A DNA stretch of 64,000 nucleotides from Streptococcus thermophilus (GTDB lineage Bacteria; Bacillota; Bacilli; Lactobacillales; Streptococcaceae), in assembly GCF_010120595.1 (NCBI RefSeq), contig NZ_CP038020.1, positions 62,001 through 126,000 on the forward strand. Reading direction: 5' to 3'. Shown here in pieces: positions 52,911 to 61,666 of this stretch. Made by a program: the position numbers and the translations under genes. Within the stretch, counting starts at the first letter, position 1, and every line of letters starts with the position of its first letter. A model generated the notes under the pieces. The model had not been told where the DNA came from, did no database searches, and saw nothing but the letters and a program-made list of their open reading frames with translations.

Positions 52911-53154
52911 GACCGTCACCACCATTCTCAGCAACTGTCTCAGTCTTGGAAAAGAGTTCCAGGTCTTCAATAGACTTGCCTGATTCTGCCATCAAAGCGA
53001 CAATATAATCAGCCTTAGCTGTTTTAAGCTGTTTGTTTAGCTCTCTTTCCTTGTTAGCTAACTGTGTTTTTTGGTCTTTGATTTTTTCAAGTTCAGCATC
53101 AAATTTATTGATTTTTGCTTTAAGTGTTTCTGTTTGTGATTTTCTAGTAACCAT
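52894..53154 (-). CDS. small coiled-coil protein (DUF4315-like)
   Basis: An 86-residue protein, mostly a coiled coil rich in Lys, Glu and Gln (LKAKINKFDAELEKIKDQKTQLANKERELNKQLK). It resembles the DUF4315 family common in conjugation modules of Gram-positive elements. Its stop lies 17 bases inside the next gene. Confidence 0.7.
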   Translation of the reverse strand: MVTRKSQTETLKAKINKFDAELEKIKDQKTQLANKERELNKQLKTAKADYIVALMAESGKSIEDLELFSKTETVAENGGDGHVSDY

Positions 53155-53179
53155 TCTTTTTCTCCTTTTCGGTAGCTAG

Positions 53180-53857
53180 TTAAGAAGCAACTTCTTCAGA
53201 GCTTGCTTCCACTTTGTCTTGTGATTCTTTTGATTCTTCTTTGTCTTCTAAAGACTCTTCTGTTTTTTCATCTTCTTCAGACAAAATAGTATTATCCAAG
53301 ATGCCATAATCACCTGATTGGTCTGTGAGAATGATTGACTCAATCTTATTGACCTTGAGTGTGCCATTATCATTAACGTAGGTCAGACGAAGCGTGAGCT
53401 TATTCATGACATCTTTTTGAGCGGTGTCATAGTTCTTCTTTTCATCAAGCAAAGTATTGACATAGTTTACCTGAGTGATGACGGATAAGCTGTTCTGATT
53501 GATGAAGATTTCTGAAGACTTATATTCAAAATCAACCACAAAGCCTTTGTAAGTCTGACTGACTGGTTCATCTTCTTTAGCAACCTCTTGATTATAAAGC
53601 GCATCAGTCATATATTCCTTATAACGCTTGCGGTTTTCACCCAGGTCTTTCTTGGTGAAATAGTTCAACAGAAATTCTTCGACCTTGTCTTGTGTGAGAA
53701 CTTCTTCTTTTGGGCTTTGTTTGGTTTCAGATGCCCCCGTCTTTGTTGTTTTACCTGATGAGGTTTGACCAATCCCTACTCCGACAAAGACTGCAATCAC
53801 AACTAAAAAAACGTAACCAATTATTTTCAAATACCTGATTTTTGTTTCATCTAACAT
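53180..53857 (-). CDS. TcpC-like conjugation protein (smaller)
   Basis: A 225-residue membrane-anchored protein: N-terminal helix YLKIIGYVFLVVIAVFVGVGI, a Ser/Thr/Lys linker, then an extracellular domain with VEEFLLNYFTKKDLGENRKRYKEYMTDALY, again TcpC/VirB8-like. The C-terminal end is strongly acidic (EEDEKTEESLEDKEESKESQ). Two such proteins in one element suggest a hetero-oligomeric channel scaffold (inference). Confidence 0.7.
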   Translation of the reverse strand: MLDETKIRYLKIIGYVFLVVIAVFVGVGIGQTSSGKTTKTGASETKQSPKEEVLTQDKVEEFLLNYFTKKDLGENRKRYKEYMTDALYNQEVAKEDEPVSQTYKGFVVDFEYKSSEIFINQNSLSVITQVNYVNTLLDEKKNYDTAQKDVMNKLTLRLTYVNDNGTLKVNKIESIILTDQSGDYGILDNTILSEEDEKTEESLEDKEESKESQDKVEASSEEVAS

Positions 53858-53877
53858 ATTTTTCCTATCTTTCTACT

Positions 53878-56460
53878 TTATTTTGGTGGAATAGCAAAAG
53901 TAAAATACGTTTGGTTAGTCCATACAGCCCAATGAATTTTATTTTGAATCCCACTCACATTACATTCTGAGATAAGGAATGTTCCATCCTCATTAACATA
54001 TTCCACGTAGGCTACATGTCCATATTGTGGAAGCGTATATCCAAATCCTCCTGCTACTGATACAACAGAACCTGCAACTGGTTTGTCACTGAATATCCAT
54101 CCTCTAGCGACTAGTCCTCTCACCCAATCTTGACCATTTCCAAGCCAATTATAGTGCGGTGAACCTGCTTCCACAAGACGATTATAGACATACCAGGTAC
54201 ATTGACCGATTGGATAAGTATTGCCATCAAGCAAAGCGGACACGGTTGCTGAAGAAGGATAGCTTTTAAGTTTTGAAGCATACTCTTGAGGGAATCCCCA
54301 GGAGCTTTGTAGGGTTGAGCTTCCGCCTTTGGTACTGCCACCCGTTGGATTTTTAAGGTAGGCAAGCACTTGTTGAGCGTTGTTCTGACGTTGAACTAAC
54401 TTATCCCCTGAATTTCCTTCCCAATAGACCAGGAAGGTTGTTGTCAATGAATTGACATCCTCATTAGAATGTAGCACGTCATTCAGGATTTTAATGTAAT
54501 AAGGGCTATCCCCGTGAAGCATGAAATCAAGCTGAAGCTCTAAATCGTACCACTTTTTACCTTTTGACTTAGCATAGTTCAGAAGGGCTGTGTGACGGGT
54601 TGAACCGTCTGCCGTATCTGTCCATTGACCAAGTCCTAGTCCTCTATGAACGATATTAGGATACTTACCGCCATAGACTTCCATGCTTAACCAATTAGGG
54701 TCATCCCAAGAAGTTGCTGAAGCACCAACAGGGGGGCTGAGATAGTCTCCTTCAGCCCGTTTGGCTGTGATGGAGGATTCTGTCCAAAAGTTCCCTAACA
54801 TAGCTGAAACGCCGTTTTTGGTTACTTTAGGGTCTTGTTTCTTCAGATAGTTATAGATATTATTGATTTTCTCGGCAATATCGCCCTCAATATTCATATC
54901 TGAAATGACTGACGTTGTTTGATTGTACTCCACTTTAGGAAGGTAAAAGCCAACGTTGACCCAAGCCCATTCCTTCTTTTTCTTGTCCTTGAGTTTCTTA
55001 TAATAGACCTCTTGACCTGATGACTCGCTGACCTCACCAATCTCATCACCTGCTTTGACCAAATCACCATTTTTCACTCGAAGGCGTGCCACCTTTTTAT
55101 AAGTGAACTCTGCAGAACTGGTCTTAATGGTAACATCTGTCCCCTCGATTGTGACCTTGCCACTCATGACGGCATAAAGTTTGTCTCCCTGGTTCGCTTG
55201 TAAAATCGAACCGTTATACATTTTGTTTTTTGAAACGTAGCCAAAGCGCTTGTCAATTCGGATAGGGTCTAGCTTCTCATCATCAGCCTCATTAGTAAAA
55301 GGGTTGTCCAGGTCATTATAGGTTACATAGTAGCCAACTTCTTTTGCCTGTTCCAAGATTTCATCATAGTCCTTTATCTCATCTTTGCTAAGTTTGAGAT
55401 ATTTATTGTTGGTTGTCGTGTAAATATCAGCCATAGTCTTCAGATTGTCTTTGTCACCGTTCAGGTCTTTCCAAAGGTCAGACAAAAGTTCCTTATAAGA
55501 ATGTTTGAACTGATACCACTTCTTATCCTTGGAATCATAATTGCTATTAAGGGTAAAGTCTTCATGCTTATATCCCATGAACATCATAATTTCGTCAATG
55601 TTTGTCCAATAGTCCACCTTGTCATTCGACTTCTCACGGTCAATCTTGGAAAGGTATGTCCAGGTTTCCGTCAAGTCAAATTCATTCTGTGAAACCGTTG
55701 AGCTTCCGCCACCTGTGACGACTCCTAGAAGGGCGATAATCAGGAAGCCTAAAAACATAATCAGATAAGCTTTAGCAGATAGCGGATTCTTGAGAACGGT
55801 CAAGATAGGTTTGCTGACAGTGCTTGCAACCTTCTTAGTGGTTCTAGCGGTCTTGCCTGCTTTTGATATTCTTAATCTGGCACGCAACCGCTGATACTTG
55901 TTTTTAAATTTGGTTTCCCATCGATTAGAAACGGGAGTCCTGGTAAACCCACGACCACGGGCAAGATTATAGGTGTGGTTTCCCGCCCCATAAACGCCCC
56001 TAGTCGCTCCTTTACCTATCTTGACAGTGTAACTGCCAATCTTCTTAGCTTGCCTGATTTCAGCGTGTGTGCGCCTGATATTTTGACGTGCTGAAGTAAT
56101 ATCTTCAAGAACGTCATTATCTTCAAAAGCAGAATCAACAAAGTGAGAAGCCTGGTAATGCGCAACCCTTCCGACCTTCTGAACGCCAGTCCCACCGTTA
56201 CGTTGGATGGCTTGGCGCTTTTTGGTCTTAGTCGTTTTCTTCTTTTCTTTCAGGGTAGCTAATTCTTTGCTAGCAACCTGCCGTCTTGCCTTTTGTTTCT
56301 GCCCCAAGTACCGCTTTTCAGCATCCGTCTTGGGTTTTAGAAGCCTAAACTCCCTCTTTTCAGCCTGCTTATAGCCGTTTTTCGTTGTCTTGAGGTCAGA
56401 CTTGGCTTCCTTGTAGTCACGCTTGGCATCTCGGAGGTCTTGTCTTGTTTTTCTTGACAA
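53878..56460 (-). CDS. cell-wall hydrolase of the conjugation apparatus (VirB1-like)
   Basis: An 860-residue protein. Residues 1-230 are very basic with a coiled coil; one membrane helix lies at about 235-255 (LIMFLGFLIIALLGVVTGG). A beta-rich domain resembling an inactive M23/biotinyl-lipoyl fold follows (QANQGDKLYAVMSGKV...VKNGDLVKAGDEIGEV, 410-470). Next is a phage-tail-type lysozyme domain (SAMLGNFWTESSI...GLGLGQWTDTADGSTRH, about 540-700). The C-terminus is a CHAP amidase/endopeptidase (GQCTWYVYNRL with the Cys; YGHVAYVEYVN with the His). It opens peptidoglycan for the mating channel. Confidence 0.87.
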   Translation of the reverse strand: MSRKTRQDLRDAKRDYKEAKSDLKTTKNGYKQAEKREFRLLKPKTDAEKRYLGQKQKARRQVASKELATLKEKKKTTKTKKRQAIQRNGGTGVQKVGRVAHYQASHFVDSAFEDNDVLEDITSARQNIRRTHAEIRQAKKIGSYTVKIGKGATRGVYGAGNHTYNLARGRGFTRTPVSNRWETKFKNKYQRLRARLRISKAGKTARTTKKVASTVSKPILTVLKNPLSAKAYLIMFLGFLIIALLGVVTGGGSSTVSQNEFDLTETWTYLSKIDREKSNDKVDYWTNIDEIMMFMGYKHEDFTLNSNYDSKDKKWYQFKHSYKELLSDLWKDLNGDKDNLKTMADIYTTTNNKYLKLSKDEIKDYDEILEQAKEVGYYVTYNDLDNPFTNEADDEKLDPIRIDKRFGYVSKNKMYNGSILQANQGDKLYAVMSGKVTIEGTDVTIKTSSAEFTYKKVARLRVKNGDLVKAGDEIGEVSESSGQEVYYKKLKDKKKKEWAWVNVGFYLPKVEYNQTTSVISDMNIEGDIAEKINNIYNYLKKQDPKVTKNGVSAMLGNFWTESSITAKRAEGDYLSPPVGASATSWDDPNWLSMEVYGGKYPNIVHRGLGLGQWTDTADGSTRHTALLNYAKSKGKKWYDLELQLDFMLHGDSPYYIKILNDVLHSNEDVNSLTTTFLVYWEGNSGDKLVQRQNNAQQVLAYLKNPTGGSTKGGSSTLQSSWGFPQEYASKLKSYPSSATVSALLDGNTYPIGQCTWYVYNRLVEAGSPHYNWLGNGQDWVRGLVARGWIFSDKPVAGSVVSVAGGFGYTLPQYGHVAYVEYVNEDGTFLISECNVSGIQNKIHWAVWTNQTYFTFAIPPK

Positions 56461-56471
56461 CGTTACACCTC

Positions 56472-58853
56472 CTAAACATCTGTGGTCACAAGTTCATAAA
56501 GTCTTGTGTGATTAGGGATAGGATTTTCAAAAGGAACAACAATCTGACCTGCAACAATCAAGCCCGTTCCCTTTGCTTTTGGTTTTTCAATGTACCTGAT
56601 AAGAGTTGGGGTCAACGTAATAGCTTTTGATAGTGCTAAAAGGTCAGATTTCTTATGTTTCAAGAGTATCATGAACTCACTATTTGAAACGAGCTTACGT
56701 CCTTCTTCCTTGTTCATCAAGGTTTCAATGTTCTGAGTGATGGCTGTAGCAATCGCTCCATATTTACGAACCCGTGAATACAATTCAGTAAAGAAGATAG
56801 CTTGTGCTTCTTCTTTAAAGAAAAGCTGAACTTCATCAAAGTAGATGCGAGTTGTCAATTTTCCTTGAGAAGCAACAACCTGATTCCAAATATAGTCTTG
56901 AATAACCATCATAGCAAATGGTTTAAGTTTACCTGACAGACGTTTTAAGTTAAAGACTACGAAAAGGTCAGTAATATCAACATTTGTCTCATGTGCAAAG
57001 ATATTTTGCGACCCTTTAGCATAGATTTCTGATTTAAGCGCTAGCTCCTGGGCTTCAGGTTCAGGCTGTTCTTCCAAAATATCATGCCAATCTTTAAGGG
57101 TTGGGGTCTTATCACTACCTGCAAAGTGCTTGTAGGTCTCACGGGTGACACGGTCAATGATGGTATATTGAACGTCCCCAACTTCATCAAGGATAGACTC
57201 AAACAGACCCATGAGCAAGTTTGACTTGTCACCGATAGGGTCATCATCCCCATCCTTCAGTTGACTGACATCAGGCAAATCCATCAGGTTCAAGTGAGAT
57301 TTTGAACCAATGTAAATATCAACCAACTGCGCTCCAAATTCTCGCCCAATATCTGAATACTCATCTTCAGGGTCAACAATAATGATACGGTCTTCAGGAT
57401 TCTTCAGATAGGTTGGGATAATTTCCATAGTCTTCACGGTAACAGATTTCCCTGAACCTGAAGAACCAAGAACCACTCCCGAACCAGTATTGAGGTCAGC
57501 CTTACGGTCAACTGTGATAACGTTGTTGGACAGTTGATTTTGACCATAATAGAGCGCCCGTTCACTTTCTGACTTGAGGTCAACATTGGTAAACGGCACT
57601 TGAGTTGCAAGGTTAGCTGTGGTCATATCACGGACAAAACGGCGTTTCACATTTAGGAATATATGACCAATTGGAAGGATAGTGTTCAGTCCTTCTTCCT
57701 GGTAATAGTAACAATCCTGGAAGTCAACCCCAACCTTACGAGAAGCCGTCTGAACCTTATCAGTAATGCTTGAGAGTTCTTCTTCACTATCTGCCTTGAA
57801 ATATACAGCAATCAGTCCTGAGAAGGCTTTTTGGTCATTGTCGTCAATTTCTTCTTTCCAACGTCTTGTAGATTCTGAAATTTCACGTGCTCGACCGCTG
57901 ACCGCCAATTCTTGATCGACACCTTCTTGAGCACCTGAACGCTGTGCTTTGACCATTTCAGCCTTTATGGTTGTGTCAGCGTTGTTAATCTTCTTCAGGA
58001 AGCCTGAAGGTTCATAGGGTTCAGCTTGAACCGTAATAGCCAACTCAACCCCAATATCCGTCAAGTTTTTAATCATGCGGTCTGTCAGGAAGGTTGGATA
58101 GTTCCTTGCATACATGACTTTAGCAACCCCTTCATTGATTCGGAAACGATTTTCCAAAAAATGAATCCTGTTAGGTGCAATAAAGTCCTTGGTGTGCAAT
58201 TCTGACAAGGCAACATCCTTAAAAGTATAAGGGAGTTTACGCTTACCAATAAGCAACTCCGCAAACACGTCCAGACGTTCTTTCCCATCCATTTCCTCAA
58301 AAGAAATATCCATCTGAGAATACTGATTTTCAAGCGAGTTTCCAAGTTCGCTTAAGTTTGCATCTGCTTGACCTCTGTTATAGGCTTCTGTCTTCAGCGT
58401 GACATACTTTTCAACCTGGAAATTTTTTGAGTCACTAGAGAAGCGAGATTCAATCATTTCATTGTATTCCCTGCGGAAATTATCGAAGCCGTCCCCGACC
58501 TCTTCAAATTTGATTTGGTCAACGGCATTGTCTTCAATTCTGCGATTGATGACCAAAATCTGATAAGTAGTCCCTGCATCTAATGAATTGAGTACTTCAG
58601 CGTGTGTATCAATCACGTCAATTTTTTCTTCCTGGTTAGCTGAGATATAAGCAACATCTCCCAGGCGATAAGTCCGAGACCATTCATTTTTGGCAATGTG
58701 CATCACCCCATTTTCAAAAAGACTGTTATATTTAATTGTGTTTTGTGTCGAAGCCTTTAAAGAACGTTTCAGGCGTGCCTTACGTTCCTTTTCAGCTTTC
58801 GTCAAATTCTTTGACTTTTTTCCAAGATTTAAAATCATCTTTTGTAAACTCAT
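56472..58853 (-). CDS. VirB4-type conjugation ATPase
   Basis: A 793-residue AAA+ ATPase powering the type IV secretion channel. Walker A is VVLGSSGSGKSVTVKTM near residue 460, Walker B TRIYFDEVQLFF near 670, and the arginine-finger region TAITQNIETLM near 705. The start is placed at ATG 58853, with GAGG six bases upstream; a TTG four codons earlier is in frame. It overlaps the preceding PrgI-like gene by 62 bases, unusual for this otherwise compact operon. Confidence 0.93.
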   Translation of the reverse strand: MSLQKMILNLGKKSKNLTKAEKERKARLKRSLKASTQNTIKYNSLFENGVMHIAKNEWSRTYRLGDVAYISANQEEKIDVIDTHAEVLNSLDAGTTYQILVINRRIEDNAVDQIKFEEVGDGFDNFRREYNEMIESRFSSDSKNFQVEKYVTLKTEAYNRGQADANLSELGNSLENQYSQMDISFEEMDGKERLDVFAELLIGKRKLPYTFKDVALSELHTKDFIAPNRIHFLENRFRINEGVAKVMYARNYPTFLTDRMIKNLTDIGVELAITVQAEPYEPSGFLKKINNADTTIKAEMVKAQRSGAQEGVDQELAVSGRAREISESTRRWKEEIDDNDQKAFSGLIAVYFKADSEEELSSITDKVQTASRKVGVDFQDCYYYQEEGLNTILPIGHIFLNVKRRFVRDMTTANLATQVPFTNVDLKSESERALYYGQNQLSNNVITVDRKADLNTGSGVVLGSSGSGKSVTVKTMEIIPTYLKNPEDRIIIVDPEDEYSDIGREFGAQLVDIYIGSKSHLNLMDLPDVSQLKDGDDDPIGDKSNLLMGLFESILDEVGDVQYTIIDRVTRETYKHFAGSDKTPTLKDWHDILEEQPEPEAQELALKSEIYAKGSQNIFAHETNVDITDLFVVFNLKRLSGKLKPFAMMVIQDYIWNQVVASQGKLTTRIYFDEVQLFFKEEAQAIFFTELYSRVRKYGAIATAITQNIETLMNKEEGRKLVSNSEFMILLKHKKSDLLALSKAITLTPTLIRYIEKPKAKGTGLIVAGQIVVPFENPIPNHTRLYELVTTDV

Positions 58854-59148
58854 CTCCTTCCTCAAATTCTGTTAGAAAGGCTCTTTTCTGAACCTTGAGA
58901 TTAAACATGACCTTGTCCTTAACAACTTCATCAAAGCCTAACCCATAGATAATGAAGGGTGGGGCAATGATAAGTGTTACAAGATACGTAAAAATATCTG
59001 AGAGTTCCATCAAGGAAATTGTAATTGTTAAAGAAACAACTATTGCTATTCCTAAAAACAAAACCAGTAAGCGTTTAGTTAACCCAAAGGCTACTGGTCT
59101 TTCGTAGTTGTCAAACTCTTTCAGGAACTCACTTCCTAATTTATTCAT
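58792..59148 (-). CDS. PrgI/VirB3-like membrane protein
   Basis: A 118-residue protein with two membrane segments (LLVLFLGIAIVVSLTITISL; IFTYLVTLIIAPPFIIYGLGF) and a charged C-terminus. The PrgI/TcpE form and position immediately before virB4 match VirB3-like subunits. Confidence 0.75.
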   Translation of the reverse strand: MNKLGSEFLKEFDNYERPVAFGLTKRLLVLFLGIAIVVSLTITISLMELSDIFTYLVTLIIAPPFIIYGLGFDEVVKDKVMFNLKVQKRAFLTEFEEGDEFTKDDFKSWKKVKEFDES

Positions 59149-59217
59149 ACAACCTCTTTCTAGCTAAAATAAAAACACATTGCCGTGCAAAGTGTTTGTT
59201 CAACATATTCAGTTTTT

Positions 59218-59631
59218 CTAGTCTCTGATTCGTCCAATGGTTGCCATGATTGCAAAAATCAAGGAAATAACTAAAAGTATTGGTATTGAGGTATTATTAA
59301 AGACTAAATTTGTATCAACTTCATAGTTCAAAATCATATTATAATAAATGATACCTGCAAGCATCCAAAAAATAGAAAGTCCAATAAACGAAAATATCCA
59401 ATTCCATAAGACTCCTAAAATGAAAAAGGGAGTTGCTATCAGAAAACCAAAAATCATTATAATTCCTGAAAAAAGAATCCCAAAGAACGAGCCAATTCTA
59501 GACAAAATTGAGCGCTTAACTCGTTTAGGTGCTATTGATTCAATCGGGGTAAGTTGAGTCGTCACTTCTCGAACAGAAGTAACTTTGACGTGGTTGCCTT
59601 CCCGTTTAAAGTGGTATTTAGTTTCTGACAT
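59218..59631 (-). CDS. membrane protein of the conjugation module, unknown function
   Basis: A 137-residue protein with a basic N-terminal part (KYHFKREGNHVKVTSVREV) and about four hydrophobic segments. The start at 59631 follows GGAGGTGAG. Not recognised; it lies between VirB6-like and PrgI-like genes. Confidence 0.65.
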   Translation of the reverse strand: MSETKYHFKREGNHVKVTSVREVTTQLTPIESIAPKRVKRSILSRIGSFFGILFSGIIMIFGFLIATPFFILGVLWNWIFSFIGLSIFWMLAGIIYYNMILNYEVDTNLVFNNTSIPILLVISLIFAIMATIGRIRD

Positions 59632-59675
59632 ATTCTCACCTCCTATCATTCTATTGTACCAAATTATACTTAATT

Positions 59676-60407
59676 TTACATGGCATTTAATAACGTCTTA
59701 GCTAAACGTTGACTACCAAATAAAGCGACGATATAGACAATGCTTTTTGCGATAGATGCAAATGCTGTTGCCCAATCACCTGAAGAAGCCTTAAATAAAT
59801 CATCCGTTACCAAAGCGGGATATAGTTTCACAATAATAACAAGCAGAAGCCCTTGAAAGGCGTAAGCTGTAAAATGTTTCAAGAAATTGATAGCAACTGG
59901 TTTTGTCTGCTCTGACATAAAGAAAGCGACAATTAGCGGTGACACTGCTTTTAAAAGATACATTTGAAAAAATCTCATAAAAACTAAAAGTTTAGCACAA
60001 ACATCCGCAATGAGTTCAGTAAAATTACCGACAAGATTGACAATTTGTTTAGCTATCCACCCGTTGACACCTGAAGTATCCATATTTGATTTAAAGGATT
60101 TATTTGGTAAAACAGCATTAACTAGAGCAATTCCCCTGTTAAAGACAAATACGATAAAATCAAAGATTTCTGAAATATTGTAAACCAGGATAAAGGCGAT
60201 TATATAACCCAAGGCTACTTCCATCCAAAGTTGGGCTGTCAAGCCCCCTCCTTCTTGTCCTAACCTTCTATTCCATGACAGAATATCAAAGAGAAAGAAG
60301 GTCAGAATCAAGACGGATGCAACTGGTAATAATGCATTATTGATTTTATCTGAATACTGATTAACTGTTGAACTATATTCAGCTAGAGAATTTGTGATAT
60401 TATCCAT
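59676..60407 (-). CDS. VirB6/TrbL-like membrane protein
   Basis: A 243-residue polytopic membrane protein with about six hydrophobic segments, ending IVALFGSQRLAKTLLNAM. Central FMRFFQMYLLKAVSPLIVAFFMSEQTKPVAINFLKHF is typical of VirB6/TrbL/PrgH-like channel subunits. It follows the pilin-like small gene. Confidence 0.78.
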   Translation of the reverse strand: MDNITNSLAEYSSTVNQYSDKINNALLPVASVLILTFFLFDILSWNRRLGQEGGGLTAQLWMEVALGYIIAFILVYNISEIFDFIVFVFNRGIALVNAVLPNKSFKSNMDTSGVNGWIAKQIVNLVGNFTELIADVCAKLLVFMRFFQMYLLKAVSPLIVAFFMSEQTKPVAINFLKHFTAYAFQGLLLVIIVKLYPALVTDDLFKASSGDWATAFASIAKSIVYIVALFGSQRLAKTLLNAM

Positions 60408-60428
60408 TCACTCTAGCTCCTTTCAGCC

Positions 60429-60653
60429 TTAGCTAATTGTACCAAGCAAAGCGATAATTGCTTGACAAACTGAAGTACCGATAAGACCAATAGCACCACC
60501 ATTGACCATACCGTTTGAGCCTTTTTCTTGGCGCATTGAGTCATTATTGTTACGACCACCGAAGAAGTCAAGAGCTCCTGAAAGAACCCATACAAGACCT
60601 GTTACACCTACGACTATTTGAACTACACGAAATACATAAATTGCTGTTGCCAT
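60429..60653 (-). CDS. VirB2/PrgF-like small membrane protein
   Basis: A 74-residue protein with two hydrophobic segments (IYVFRVVQIVVGVTGLVWVLSGALDF; GGAIGLIGTSVCQAIIALLGTI) separated by a polar loop with a run of Asn. Length and form match VirB2-pilin-like or PrgF subunits, and the place directly before a VirB6-like gene supports it. Confidence 0.68.
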   Translation of the reverse strand: MATAIYVFRVVQIVVGVTGLVWVLSGALDFFGGRNNNDSMRQEKGSNGMVNGGAIGLIGTSVCQAIIALLGTIS

Positions 60654-60658
60654 AAGAA

Positions 60659-60973
60659 TTACTCCTTTTTCTTTTCTTCTAAGTTTTGTATTGCATTTGC
60701 GAGGACTTTCATTTCATCCTCAAAAAGTGTGACACCTTTGCCTACTCGTGAATAGTCATCTTTCCATGACCTAATATCATATTTTGGCTCGGCATCATTC
60801 CATGAAACTTTATTTAATTCTTTATGCCATCCTGTTTCACTGGCTGATAACGTGGCAATATGTTCTACAACCTCGAAACGGATAGGTTCATCATTATCTT
60901 TTGTTGGATAACGGCTTGACTGATTTTTGTCTTGTTGGTCTTTCCAACATTTTTCTGCTTGCCAATCCGTCAT
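60659..60973 (-). CDS. soluble protein of unknown function in the conjugation operon
   Basis: A 104-residue protein rich in Trp, Lys and Asp (WQAEKCWKDQQDKNQSSRY ... WKDDYSRVGKGVTLFEDEMKVLANAIQNLEEKKKE). The start overlaps the stop of the upstream gene by 4 bases. Not recognised; C-terminal pattern resembles single-strand-binding-like transcription cofactor (PC4) folds only vaguely. Confidence 0.6.
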   Translation of the reverse strand: MTDWQAEKCWKDQQDKNQSSRYPTKDNDEPIRFEVVEHIATLSASETGWHKELNKVSWNDAEPKYDIRSWKDDYSRVGKGVTLFEDEMKVLANAIQNLEEKKKE

Positions 60974-61308
60974 TTACCGCCTCCTGTTTTATCTTTTCTA
61001 GTGCGGTGATAGCCTGTACCAGTTAATCTAAGAACGCTAGTCAGTCCAAACCGACATCTTCTCGCAACTAAAATTCCATTTCTTTCAATCGTACGAATTG
61101 CTGAGAAAACGTCTTTATATTCAACTTTCAACTCAACGGTCATAGAATTTCCAGCTACATAACCTTTTCTTGAGACCGTGCCATACTTTGGTTTCAATAC
61201 CATGATTTCACCTGTATCAAGATAGGCTGAAGCACCACCTTCACGACCTAACTGTTTTAAATCTCTTATACAAACGTCATTGTTTGCTAGTTCTTTAAAT
61301 TTATTCAT
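60970..61308 (-). CDS. basic protein of unknown function in the conjugation operon
   Basis: A 112-residue basic protein (DVCIRDLKQLGREGGASAYLDTGEIMVLKPKYGTVSRKG in the N-terminal half; RTRKDKTGGGK at the end). The upstream 16-codon frame overlaps its start, suggesting coupled translation. Not recognised. Confidence 0.65.
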   Translation of the reverse strand: MNKFKELANNDVCIRDLKQLGREGGASAYLDTGEIMVLKPKYGTVSRKGYVAGNSMTVELKVEYKDVFSAIRTIERNGILVARRCRFGLTSVLRLTGTGYHRTRKDKTGGGK

Positions 61309-61351
61309 TCTTTTCTCCTTCTCGAATAAATTTAGGTTGATTTACACCCAT
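61301..61351 (-). CDS. 16-residue leader peptide coupled to the conjugation operon
   Basis: MGVNQPKFIREGEKNE behind a strong AAGGAGG; its stop overlaps the ATG region of the next gene, so ribosomes finishing it can restart there. Confidence 0.5.
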   Translation of the reverse strand: MGVNQPKFIREGEKNE

Positions 61352-61567
61352 GCTGTATAACCTCCTTGGTTATATCCGTATTTCATACGCACCGTTTAAG
61401 GTCAAAACGGCAAACCTGCGATAATGCAATGTGTGACTGAGACTAGATTACTAGCTTTACACTCCACCCCCAATTTTGTATCTCATAGTCACGCTGTATC
61501 AGGGCAGAGGGGATATTCAGTTGTCGATGAACTCAAGTAGTTTAATGACTTGCTCAGGTCAAAGTAT

Positions 61568-61666
61568 CTATTTCTTTCTGTTCTTGAATTTTCTGATAAG
61601 GAAATCTGGTAAGAACAACCAAATCAGAACTCCTGCGATAATGAGAGGTAATGCAATCAATTCCAT
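61568..61666 (-). CDS. 32-residue membrane peptide downstream of repA
   Basis: Begins MELIALPLIIAGVLIWLFLP and ends in a basic tail (RKFKNRKK), one membrane helix. The ATG overlaps the repA stop (TGATG) and GGGGTGA precedes it, so it is probably translated with repA. Function unknown. Confidence 0.6.
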   Translation of the reverse strand: MELIALPLIIAGVLIWLFLPDFLIRKFKNRKK

